From a virus, in the IMG/VR virus record IMGVR_UViG_3300030110_003594, positions 1 through 64,000 of that record: 64,000 nt of DNA; one strand, given 5' to 3'. The position numbers were made by a program, and so were the translations under genes. The notes beneath the pieces were generated by a model. It saw only the letters and a list, made by a program, of their open reading frames with translations, was not told the origin of the DNA and did not search any database. Positions 21,301-32,900 of this stretch are shown here, piece after piece (the stretch's first letter is position 1; each line of letters starts with the position of its first letter).

Positions 21301-23956
21301 TATCAATCTCAGCATCAGTAAGATCTGTTCTATTTGTATTTTCTGTATATATTCTTCTTACATAATTATAAATACTTTCATCAATAATACCGTCCTTATC
21401 CATAGACTCTTCACCATTGATCTCTCTTATTTTATTTTTTAATTCATTTCTTAATGATTCTTTTTTATGTCCTAAAGAAACACCATCTGGAAGAGGAACT
21501 ATGTCTAAACCTGAATATGTTTTAACAATAGTTTCCATATTCATAATCCTATCAATATATTCAGGAGTATTCATATTAGCAGGATCTTTTGCATACTTTA
21601 TGAAGTCATCCATTTCTTCAATAGACTGAGTTAATAATTCTTCATATACTACATCAACTACGCCATCTAATATAGCAGCGTTTATATCACTAATAGATCT
21701 ATCAATTTCAACTAATAACCTTTCTGTATTAAAAGATTGTTTTTCTCTATCTTGTAATTGTTGTAAGGCATCTCTTCTGGTAATTAATTTTTCTTTATAT
21801 AGTTTTACATTTTCAACTAAACCTTGATAAATTATATCATCAACTACATCATCTTGTGGTAATGCATCTTTTCCTTCTACATAAGGTTCTTCTTTCATAC
21901 TTTCCTTATGTTGCATATCTACATTTAAAGGAACAACTTGATCTATAAAAGAAGCATTTTGTGATGAAGGATGATTAATTTCTCCATCTAATCTAAACGT
22001 ACCTTCAAATTTTTGATTTTTTCCTTTACCTGTTACATCAACATGGAAATGAATAGTCTTACTCATAGAAGAAACTGTATAACCCATGTTAACTAACATA
22101 CGTCTATAAGTATTAACTTGCATGCTTTGTTGCATACGTGTAGACATTTTAAATTGTTCTTTCTCACTTAGATTAGAATCATAAAAATTACTTCCTTCAT
22201 TAACAGGCCATGCTTTATCATACATGTCTTCTTTAATAGAGTTTTTACTAACTTTTAAATCAATAATTTCTAATGATCCATCTTCATGTACAGCTAATAA
22301 ATCTATTGTTCCTGCAGTTTCTGATCTTGCATCAGCTACAACTACTTGTGGTATTATAACAGCTCCACCATTTCTATACATGTTTAATATAGTTTGTATC
22401 TGATCAACAGCTCTTTGAACTTGTTCTTTATTAAGAACTGTCATTTGTGGTAATAATTCTTGTGCAATTACATTATCACCAGGTTTAAGCATAGTAATAT
22501 GCTCCATAATAGCATCAAAGTCATTACCTATATCTCTATTAAGTTTATATAGACCCTCATCATCTTTTAGTTGACCTTTGATTTTAGTAGTAACAGATCC
22601 ATATTGTTCACCTGTTTCTATATTATAGTACTCATGCTTATCTTTGTCTAATACAACTAGTGGTGTATCAGTACCTGTAAGTTTACTACCTACAGTAAAA
22701 TCTTCAAATTCTTGTTTTTTATTCTCTGCTGCAGTATGAAATAATTGATCTATAATTTGTTCTTGAATTCCTGTAGTAGTTTGTGATTTTAAATTTTTAA
22801 CTGCAGCTTTTAATTTAGGAGTTAAAGAATATTTAACTTTTCTATCTAATACGGATTCTGTTGTAAATTTAAATTGTAAGTCCCCGGTATTCAATAACTT
22901 AGCTATACTTGTAAGATTGTTTCTTGAATTTAAATCCTTTGCTTGTATTGTTAATCTACCACCAGTTATGAAAGCACTTAAATCTTGAATGATGTCTAAT
23001 AAAAATTTTAATAGTTGACTTATTTTACTTCTCCAATTCTGAGTTGGTTCATTTTCATATTCTTTTTTAAAGTGTCTAGATAATGCTTGTGTTACTAATT
23101 CAAGATCTCTATCACGTTGATTAAAACCTCTTCTGTCAGTGTATTCTGCATTAATCATTGCTGTTAATTCAGGAAACATTGATCTTGCTTCCTTTAATAA
23201 TCCATTAAATAAATCTTTCTTTTCTAGATATACAGCATCAACAAAGGGATGTAATATTTCTTCTATAGCAGTCTCTGGTGTCACACGTCCTTTAATTATC
23301 ATTACATTACCTCTTACATAATAACTATTAACTTGACTAAAATCTTTTATACCTCTTTTTTGTTGTGGGCTTAAACTATCCCAATATTCTTTTGCTTCTT
23401 TTACACTTACAACTTGAACATTTAGTTGAGGAAACATTGAGTTCATATGTTGTATAATATCTAGCACATGTGTATGATCTTTATTATTATCTTGTGCTAT
23501 AATATCTCTTGGAGTAAACATGTTTTCATTTATGCTTATCTTATATGTATTTTCTGTTCTTTCAATAGATACCATACTAGAAGGTATATTCCAAAATTGT
23601 AAAGTTCTTTCAACTTTTGTTCTATTTAAATTTGCAATCCTTCTATTAGATTCTGGTTTTCCATATTGTTTGTTAGTTGTATCTGTTGTATTAATATACC
23701 ATTCACCATTATATTTACTTACAAAACCTTTTTCATATAAGTTTTTAAGAATTGCTTCAGAATATTCTCTCTTCTTTAGAGATAACATTGTTTTTCTTTG
23801 ATCCATAAAAACATCTATCTGAGAAATTGTAGGTATTAATTCAGATCTATTACTTTTTTGCCATTTGTTGATTATACTATCAACAATAATAGGACTAGTA
23901 AATTTATCCTGTAATGCTTTATATTCTGCTGTATTTCTATTATAACAAACTGCCAT
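18377..23956 (-). CDS. Giant virion-type protein (1859 aa) with PD-(D/E)XK nuclease motif and degenerate zincin
   Basis: Three supported regions. (a) Residues about 225-285: AIEEILHPFVDAVY and DLELVTQALSRHF match, by eye, the metalloprotease-type region of the 5198-residue neighbour, but the first zinc His is Glu (E232-E233-x-x-H236), so it is probably inactive. (b) Residues 545-570: GTIDLLAV, then LEIIDLKVSK, gives D552, D566 and K568, the PD-(D/E)XK nuclease signature seen in RecB-like and Cas4-like proteins. (c) The last 170 residues contain hydrophobic segments (ALMLSSFATAMILDSLF, about 1709-1725) and aromatic stretches; they look membrane-active. The long middle is helical and charged. 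The start lies 6 bases after the stop of the RNA polymerase gene. I infer an ejected internal protein that could cut DNA or process it at entry. The nuclease motif is moderately sure, the rest is inferred. Confidence 0.65.
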   Translation of the reverse strand: MAVCYNRNTAEYKALQDKFTSPIIVDSIINKWQKSNRSELIPTISQIDVFMDQRKTMLSLKKREYSEAILKNLYEKGFVSKYNGEWYINTTDTTNKQYGKPESNRRIANLNRTKVERTLQFWNIPSSMVSIERTENTYKISINENMFTPRDIIAQDNNKDHTHVLDIIQHMNSMFPQLNVQVVSVKEAKEYWDSLSPQQKRGIKDFSQVNSYYVRGNVMIIKGRVTPETAIEEILHPFVDAVYLEKKDLFNGLLKEARSMFPELTAMINAEYTDRRGFNQRDRDLELVTQALSRHFKKEYENEPTQNWRSKISQLLKFLLDIIQDLSAFITGGRLTIQAKDLNSRNNLTSIAKLLNTGDLQFKFTTESVLDRKVKYSLTPKLKAAVKNLKSQTTTGIQEQIIDQLFHTAAENKKQEFEDFTVGSKLTGTDTPLVVLDKDKHEYYNIETGEQYGSVTTKIKGQLKDDEGLYKLNRDIGNDFDAIMEHITMLKPGDNVIAQELLPQMTVLNKEQVQRAVDQIQTILNMYRNGGAVIIPQVVVADARSETAGTIDLLAVHEDGSLEIIDLKVSKNSIKEDMYDKAWPVNEGSNFYDSNLSEKEQFKMSTRMQQSMQVNTYRRMLVNMGYTVSSMSKTIHFHVDVTGKGKNQKFEGTFRLDGEINHPSSQNASFIDQVVPLNVDMQHKESMKEEPYVEGKDALPQDDVVDDIIYQGLVENVKLYKEKLITRRDALQQLQDREKQSFNTERLLVEIDRSISDINAAILDGVVDVVYEELLTQSIEEMDDFIKYAKDPANMNTPEYIDRIMNMETIVKTYSGLDIVPLPDGVSLGHKKESLRNELKNKIREINGEESMDKDGIIDESIYNYVRRIYTENTNRTDLTDAEIDKIMTEMQDISTVEYGTGDLATSKDPLSQLIDKLYKRQVQKALDFIELRNDQIRRVTSKLEALSPGGKVDYSFMLVFDKDNNFTGKYVREIGWEYDRRWMEIRDKLFDEQGNWKEYIYKDNKEDYTTEELKYNKELALARREYGAFMAAEDKVNGQLVDGDFHRYTQEFKDARNKVAIWVSQGKRGYWKRKPSVSRKAYNEFKSKYYESKAVTYANQVNDELDGTVSQPTNRDFVKRQYVEKRSISRSGVDMRDPKYVKLMNPSPTNSLEQAQKEFYLMYKKFFEDDLLQKLPTSVQNQMVGNIPLVRDNTLNAVKREGNLITGLWGKTTRGMKDLFTTTSRQEKVMVDEHGYFLDTLPIFYVGTPQNEKQLKKIEEEIQLLNDSWSKQKIKKDQYDKKKAELVGRRRAIQSKPTLSEMSLDMGDNLLRFSSMAENYEVMSEIKNTLSAIMKVIDNRNYSPAGIDRLYTRFKGKEKTVGMSTESKIAKRARKWMHMVYYDNEKKSEGFMDKVSKGLIQLSSLTYVGLNPWGNFNNYMVGRINNAIETIGGRYFEPEAMVRATKLFNTRALPDLMKKMGDNSTWAGIIGGKGKYKKYIPGSKYEALVGLFRMMDDKADIRESGRTKGKGGLRDAMSWAYLLQDGAEYNVQTKIGIAILMSTQVQKLDDAGNVLDEMSLFDAYQFNNKTGEVTIKEGYNTLVKRNGTKVKYDDTQRYDIRNNIREVNKQVHGNYAHVDRTVIQEHWLGNLAMQFHKWVAPAIKARYRKEYYDENLGWVEGRWKSAWSFMAFFFKEMGNINKTVKRLKHEYGDERALTKITGAKRTAAEIALMLSSFATAMILDSLFDDEDDDKSITRKRFENALVYQMNRQGRELLFFWPALGFREQFYLMKSPIAVTRLMGEMSDVMYKTFGTGAAFTYKMFNDDYDMLKDKDVYYQRGNRKGQLKLAKEWGDIIPLWYAINRFKAYDTMKDFYVK

Positions 23957-23962
23957 ATCTAA

Positions 23963-26900
23963 TTAATTAGTGTAACATTTCTTTAACCGTTCTTTCATTT
24001 CTTCTACTGAGTCCATATTATTAGGGTGATTAAATTCTTCTATTAATTCTTCAGGTGTAGAAATATCTAACCCTCCTTCTTTAATTGTTCTAGCTATCAT
24101 TGCTTTTTGAACTTTTGATAAATTTTCATAAAATTCTGTTAGCTCTTTGTTTTCAGTTGGTGTTTTTGTATTCTCATCCATTGCCATATTTTTCTTAAAG
24201 GTATTTATATCAACACCTTTACCAGTGAAAACAGTTCCTTCTTTACTCATTTTCTCAAGCTTTGACAAATATACAGGTTTTGTTTCAGTATCTGTAGTAG
24301 TTTCTGTAAATTTCACAGAATCATTTGTTGCTTCAACAGATGTATTAGTTCCTGGACCAACTTTCTTTGGAGGTTTTTGATCTTGTCCTGCTATCTTATC
24401 AATAATAGATGCTTCTTTTCCATCATTAACTGCAGCATCTTTTTTCTCTAGTTGTTCTTGAAGATATTCATATGTAGATCTATCACCCCACATGAATCCC
24501 ATACCATTTTGTTGCATAGATCCAAATGGTTTAAATTCCCTATACACTACCCTATGCCCTGTTACAAGTCCAAACTCTTGATCAAAGTTTATCATTTGAG
24601 GTGTATAGTTTGGATCTGATATATCTGTTTTTTCAATTTTCTTTGATGAATAAACTTCTTCTAACATAAACATTCTATAGTCTGGCTTTTTTCTAGTACC
24701 TATATTCATTTTTACTACTACAGGTGTTACCATTACTTTAACTGTTTTATCATTAATCTTTTCATCTATTAACTCAATACCTGTTGTTTGTAATGTTTTT
24801 TCAAAAGTAGATCCTTTTGGAATTTCTCTATGTTTACCTTTTTTAGTTTTCTTCTTTCTACCACGTTGTTTAAATAATCTAATTTCTAGAGTTCCAGAAT
24901 CTTGATCATAAATAATAGGTTTGTTTGCTGTTTTCTTTCTTCCTAATACTTCTTCTTCTGTTTCTGTTATTTCTTCTGTTTCTTCTTGTACATCATCCAT
25001 ATCTTTTTTCTTACTAAGATATTTTTGAACACCAAATTTTGTAACTTTTATTTCTTTAGCAAAGTATACATTATTTCTACTTTGCATATAACCTTCTGTA
25101 ATTTCATTAACCATTTCGTTAAAGTCTATACCAAATAGATTTTTATATTGTTGTTTTGATATAGATTCACTGTTAAATAAATCATTAACTCCTTTTGTTA
25201 CCATTAGTATTTCATCTAATAATGGGGCAGGAATTATACTTAAGAAAGATCCTTGACTGTATTGTAATCCATCTTTCACTAGTAAATAATGAATTAAATG
25301 AACAACATCTTTTCTTATAGTTGGAATTGCATATAAGTCTCTTAAACTATTTTGTAAATTTGTTACTTGTGTTGGAGATAACTTACTCCAAGTATTCATA
25401 ACAGCTTGATTTATACCAGATTTATTATTAGGATTTTTTGTATCTTTTTTAAATATGAAATTATCTATAAAGTAATTTGATTGTTTTTCTCCTCTTAGAT
25501 AATCTTGTATATTTCCAATTACTTTATTAATAGTTAATCCTTCACCAGCAAATTCATCATATATCATTCCATTTTGTAATGACTCTATTAGCTGTGCTCT
25601 TCCTGTTTCTTCTAAATATTTTGTATAAGCCTTTCCAATAATATAACTTAAAATATCTTTTTTAACTTTTTCAATTCTTTCAGGAGTTCTTGCACTTGAA
25701 TCCATATTAGAAACTATACTCATTTGAAGTTTTCTAAATTCGTTTGTTTCAGTAATAAATATTGAAGGAGTTAATTGTTGAATATTTTTAAATATCTTAT
25801 AGTAAGTTGATTGAAAATTATTTCCTTTAAATAATATTCTTGCGTCAAAAGGTATCTTAAAATCTTTTGAAAATTGAGCTTGATTTAATTCAATTCCTAA
25901 TTTATCAAAGCTTTCAAATGAATCATACATTTCTTTCATACCCCTATCTAAACCAGCAACTTTAGTAGCTAAAGCTTGAATATGTCCTGTATAAGTTTTT
26001 AATTCTCTTGCTTGTTGAAATTGTTTTAAAATAGCATATCGTTCATGTGTTTTTAATTCTTCCCCTCTAATGTGTTTCATTAATAAATCTGTTGTGACAT
26101 TTATCTTTTTTGCATTAGCTGCAGCAAGACTATCTGTTTCTTCTATAGCTACAAGTTCTGATTTAAGTAATCCATTTATACCAGGATCAGTAGGTTTATC
26201 TTTATTAGCTGCTAAAGAATACATAAATTTAATATCCGGTTGATTAACAAGTAATATTGATGTTTGAATATCAACACCAATAGATACTAAATTACCAACA
26301 ACAGCTAAAGCATCTTTATTTAAGCCAAGTTTTGCTAATAATCTTTCTTTAGCATTATCTGTAGCAGCTGTAACTAAAGCAGATATAATATTTTGTTTTC
26401 TAGTATAAGGATTAGTTTTATCTGGTTTACCTGTATTTGGATCTATAGTATAATCTCCTTTAAAGCTTTTATATTTAACACCATTAAGTTCAATATTACC
26501 ACCAAGAATTGGAAATCCTTTGTTATTAGTTTGTCTTAAATTAATTTTATTTTCTTTAAGCATATTAAATATAATATTAGGCAATACAATAGCTCCAATA
26601 GATCTTGCTCCTTCTTTATTATTTTTCCAAGCTCTATACATTCCTACCATATTATCTACCATCACACCTTCTTCTTTAACTTGTTCAGCTAATTCTGGAA
26701 GTGCTGCTTCTATTATTACATTTCCATCTTCATCTTTTAAACCAGCAATAAAATTCCAAACTTCTTCTAAAGGATCTAAATTAGCTGGTTCATAAGCAAG
26801 TCCAACTTTTCTACCATTTCTTCCTTTTGTCATTCCTTCATTACCTTGTAAAGCATATTTAGCATCTAATGCTATATTACTTTGTGCTGCTGTATATGGT

Positions 26901-29900
26901 ACTCTATTGTGTTTTCTTTTATATTGTATAAATTCATCAAATGTAACTGGCATATTTAATATTCTTAACGCACCAATAATTGCAGCAGAAGGAAGTTCTT
27001 CTTTTCTTTCTAAAACAGGATCTACTATATTACCTCTAGAATTCCATACTTTAGTTGCCATATTAAGAGTAGTTCCTTTTTTTCTTGATTCTTTTATGGT
27101 ATATTCTAAGTATTCTTGATATTGTTCATTATCATTTTCTGTTTTACCATATTCTACAAACTCCCCATCCTTTCTATAGAACTCTTTAAATTGTATATAT
27201 AGTTTATCAATATCAAAGTCAGCCCCAGATATTTCAATTAAATCTGGAGGAAATACTCCTGAAGAACCATAGAATACTGGCATAAAGTCTACTAACTTAA
27301 GATTAACTGATGAGTGTTTATCTTGTGATGGAATACGTGTACCAAATCCTTTTGATACAACATCTGGTATCATCTCTCCAGTTTTAACATTTTTTAAATC
27401 TTGATGATAAGCAGGCATCATAAACTCTGAATATACTAATCCTGTTTCATTTCCATTTTCATCATATTCTTTTACGTTAGCTTTTAATTCATCTACATAT
27501 AAATCATTAACCTTAATACCATTAAATGTTTTATTTTCTTTATCACTCCAATCTAAAAAGTCAATTTCTGGTCTATTTTTAAGATTTTTATAATCATCCA
27601 TTCTAATAACTTCCCATCTACTTGGTTGTTCAGTTACAGGATCTAATTCTATAACTTTTTTAATTACTTTCATTCCTACACCAGAAACAAGAGCAACTGA
27701 TTCACCATTTACTTTTTCACTTAACACGCTTTTAGTAAAGAATGACATAAACAATTCTTGGAATTTATTTATAGTTATAGGGTTATTTAAATCAAACTTA
27801 GGAGCTCCAGTACTATCTGTTTCAAATAGTTCCATAAATTGTGGACTTGATCCTGATGCTGCTAAGCTTTCTTGTGCATACATTAAAAATGCTTGAAGAT
27901 CTGGAGTTACTTCTCCAAGTCTAATACTTTCTTGTAGTTCATCTTGACCTTTTTGGAAATCAAATATTAAATTTCTTCTGTTTAAATACTTAATTTCTAC
28001 TCTATTACTAATAGCATCATTATAGATTTGTCTAATCTTTCCTATTGAAGTCATTTTTCCAGCAAACATTACTTCAACACTATCATCTTGTTCACTTGTA
28101 ATAAGTTGTTTTATTTGTGTTGGGTCAATAATAATTTGTTTATTAGATGGATTTATTTGTTGTAACCTCATCCAACGTGCATCTAAATCTGTTATATCTT
28201 CTGGTCTTAATTCTGGATTACTATCAAATGCTCTTTCATTAGATATAATGTTTTTCTTAATCATTTTAGATGCAGATTCTGGAGCAGCAATAGCTATAGT
28301 TTCTTCTCCATCTTGTTCAATTTTTTCTAACTTTATTCTAAGATTATGCATAGCTTCTCTACCAGGAAGTGCAGTTGCAAATTCAGTTGCTGGATCAGAA
28401 CTTAATGCTTTAGTTAATACAAAAGCAGACATTTTTAAAAATGTTTTACCATCAGCATATACTAATTTTTTTGAATTAATAATAGCATCTAACTCTTTAT
28501 ATCCCTGCTTTGTTAAACCTGAACCATAAAATTCATCTATACTAATATCTTCACCTGCTTCTATTCTATCTAAAATTCTAGATTGTGCAGTAGTAAGAGA
28601 TCCAAAACCAAACATCATATATCTAAATGCTTTAGGTGTTATCCACATTTGAGCATCAGTTTCAGTAACAGGTGCTCCTTCTTTACCTTTTCCACCATAT
28701 TTAGGAGGAGTTTCAATATCTGTTAATGTAACAAGACTTATATGTTTAGTTGCATGATTTACACCATGACCTCCTATTATATTATCATTTTCATCATATC
28801 TATAAGGGGAAGCAACAACACTGCTAGCATTTGGTCCAGCAGCATTTACAGCTTTCATTCTTTTAATTTCATCTACTGCATCTTTAAAACTCATAGATGC
28901 ATCACCTAAAAGAATTTGTTTTATTGACATTCTATTTAAGTAATCATTAAAGAATATTTGTTTTAAATTATGATTATCAGGATTATTTACTTTAAGGTTT
29001 AATAGATCCATAGACTTTTTAGTATTCCTGTTTGTTTTACCTTCAGATGTTTTTAATTGATTTAATAACCTACTGTCTACTTGATTAATAGCTTGAGTAC
29101 CACCTGTTCCAATAATAGTATTGAATTCATCAAATTCTTGCATCAACCTTGTTTTAACTAACTCTGTAATATCAACTCCTGTATCTTCTTTTATTTTCTT
29201 TTTAGCTTCACTATATGTTAACTCTCCTTCTCTTGCAAGATTTTGAAGAGCTTCTATAATAGAATTATCAGTTACAACTTCAACATCTCCTATAGTTGTT
29301 TTTTCTATTTCTAATTCTGATTGAGGAACAATTTCCATTACTCCATAACTTGTTGTACCCTTTAACCAATCTCTTTGTTTAGCAGTTCTTACATAATAAG
29401 TTTCTGCACCAAGTGATACTTGTTGGTTATTTTTTGCACTTTTTATATCAGATATATCATTACCTAATAATTCTTTAATCTGATCTATACTATATGACTC
29501 TGCAGACTGTACTCCTCTATATGTAATTGCATACATTACTTCTGATGGAATCTTATTTTTTAAAGTATAAACAGGAGTTAGTACTGTCTCACCTTGATTA
29601 AGACCTAATTTTGTAATTACTTTACCTTCTCTTAATAATATTTTAGCACCACCATCTTGATTTAATCCTTCTATTTCTTGTGGACCAGCTGTAATTTTTA
29701 TTTCTTCTCCTACTTTTCTTAATGCCTCAGTCTTTTGACTTTTACTTTTTAGTAGTTCTTTTGTTTTGTTAAACTTAGCTGCTCTATCCTTCTTATTATT
29801 TTTATCATTTATATTATTTGGATTAAAATCATTATAACCTTTTATTTCATCTTCTGTATATCCTTCTTTTTCATTTACCTCACGGTCAATTCTGTTATAT

Positions 29901-32900
29901 TCATTTTCTATTTCATTTTCAATTTTATTAACATACTCATCTGTTAGTTCAGATTTTCCATCATTTAATTCAACAGAAAATATTATAGGTAATGGTACAA
30001 AGTCAGCTGTATTAGATTCAGATATAACAGTTATATTTGTTAAAGATGTTGTAAATTTATTAGTTATTTTAGTACCATTATCATCAAAAGTTTCATATTT
30101 GGTTTCTTCTACTTTACCATTCATATTATTATAACTTGATAAATATAAATTCATCATTTGAGATAAGAAATCTTTAGGTGTAGAGTCACCAAATGAAATA
30201 GCTTTTTTATCTAAATCAATACCATTAGAAGATTTAAATCCTTGTTCATGTTCTTCCAATTCAACTAATTTTTGACCTGATACTCTAGATACTCTTAATT
30301 TTCCATCTATAGCTAATTGTCTAAATCTAGGATCATCTAATAAATAATTACTAGAAAGAAATGCATCTTCAGACATTAAGTCATCTAAAGCATGCTCACT
30401 ATTTAATTCAGCAACTTTTTCTAGATTATAAGTTGGCATCTGATGTGCATATATAAGTTTACCTTCTGGATTTCTAAATACTGTTGCACCTACTGTATCA
30501 TCAAATATTGCATTAAGTTGAGCAAGCTTTTTAATTTTAGATTTTACATCTGTACCTTCTGCATTTACTTCTTCTTCATTATTTTCAATAGACTCATCAC
30601 TCATATCATAAAATAAGTTTCCTTTTTGAAGTCCACTTTTAGTTAAGCCATGATTTGAAATAGCAACTTCTATTTCATTAACATCATCAAGATTAAATTC
30701 TAATAATTCTCCACTAAATGTTTTAACAAATTGTGATTGTGCTTTTGTTTTATTAGTTATACCATTGTTAAGTATCATAAATTTAACTGTTAAATAACTT
30801 AACTTAATACCAATAGTATTAAAAATTTCATCAGCTATTTCTCTTGATTTTGAATCTAATTGTTTTTCAGAGATTCTTTTCTTTCCTGCTAAAAATTGTA
30901 TACTACCCCATGGTGTTTGTGCAGCACTTACTGCTTTAGGATCATTATTTAATTTTTCTAATTTAGTTGTATAATTTTCTTGCCACTTATCTGTTTGAGT
31001 ACTAGCATCATCTCTATGATTTGCTTTAAATATATTAACAAGACCTTTTGTTGTATCTGTTTCAATATATAAATAATCTGTTCTAAATTGTGAAAAAGCT
31101 TTTAAAATACCTTGGAAGAATGATGCATTTGTTATTTGTTTGAACTTAAATTCACCTTCTATAAGTTCTTCTAAAGTAACGTTAGACATATTTATTCTAT
31201 CAAATATAGCATTAATTACTGCACTTGCATCTGGACTTGATTGTGCAAATAATTTTAATTTAACTAGCATTATTTGAGGATTTGTAATACCAGCTAATGA
31301 TTTCATTAATGCATTATAAGCTGTTATATAATCAACAGGAACAGAAACTAATTCACCAGTGAACTCATCTTTTACTTGTTTAGTTTGGGTTGCAAGAAAC
31401 TTACGTACAGATTTACTTAAAGATTTAAAACCTCCAATTTCATTTGCTGCAGATTCATATTCTTCTGTAGTTTTTACTGAACCATCTGGAGACATATCTG
31501 TTTTCTCAAGAATCTCAAGCTCTTGAGTTGCATCCATATCAAATAATGTTAAATATTCATTAACTGAATTTATAACATCATCTTTATATTTTACTAAAGA
31601 TTCATGTCTTTCTTTTAATCTATCTTTAAAATCACTCCAATTATCTCTATCTGCATAAAAGAATTCTTCTTCTCCTTGTGCATTTATAGTTGATCTTTTA
31701 GGATTATATTGATGATTATATTCATTTACTGTTTCTTCTAATATTTGCTTAGGATTATATTGACCATCAAAATCTTTTTGTTGAGAAATTTCATCTACTT
31801 TTTGCATGTAATTAGCTCCTATTTGAGCTACAATACCATTTGTTTCTTCTTGATTAAAGTAGTTATTAATATAAACAATTCTACCATCAGGGATAATTTT
31901 TCCATCTTTTATTACTGGTCTAGGACTTGCAATAGGTTTTCCTTTTTTAATTGCTTTCAATGCTAGATTAGAAGGTATTCCTGTTTTTACTTCATTATCT
32001 AGTTCAGCTAAACCAGTTAAACCCTCCATTGCTGATAAAGTAAATCTATTTTCTTGTATTGCTGCATTTTTAAACTTACCTGAATCTATACTTGTAAACA
32101 AAGCATTGTATTCTAAATTGTTAGGTGCTATAAATATACTTTTAATCCACTCTAATATACGTGTAAATAAACTTTTTACTTCTGAACTTGCTCTGGATGA
32201 TCTTGGGTTTGTTTTAAATTTTTCAAATTCATCTGCTAAATATTCTTCAAATACTCTATCATTAAGATCTTTATCATTTAGAACTGCATATGATTTTGAT
32301 AAACCTTTCAATATAGATCTAGCTTGCTCCATTGTTTTAACAAATGTTCCAGGTAAAATTTCATAGCCTTTTGCAGATCTCATTTGTTTTAATACATCTG
32401 TTTTTGCAAGAGATAGATATTTTTTAATTTCTTGTTCAGTTAATAACATTCTAAACACCCCGTGAAATGCTTCATGGTATCTATATGAAGTTTGTCTTCC
32501 TGTATATATATGACCTCTAAGAGATTCAATTCCATCAGATACATTCTTGAGTGACATAACAAATGCACCAAGAGTAATACCATTAGCTTTTAATCTTCTT
32601 GCTAAACCATCTACATCTTGTATATTTATAAAGTCAGGTAAGTTTCTTTGTGCCCATTCAAGAAAGATATTTATATCTTCAACATCTCTACTATCAAAAT
32701 TATCTACTACCTTATATCCTAATTGACTTTCTAATTTAGTTAGTTCTGAATTTAGTTTAGATAACTCTTCACTTACATCTAACATATCTTCTACTTGTAA
32801 ATTTAATTTACCTTTTGATATTGTTGGATTTGCTTCTTTTATTTGAGCTCTATATTCATTTTCTAATTGTCTTTTCTTAGCTGCTATTTCTTTTTTCTTA

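Noticed and set aside
23250-23265. Active zinc protease in the 1859-residue protein
   Set aside because: The first zinc ligand is Glu (E-E-I-L-H), so an active HExxH site is not present.
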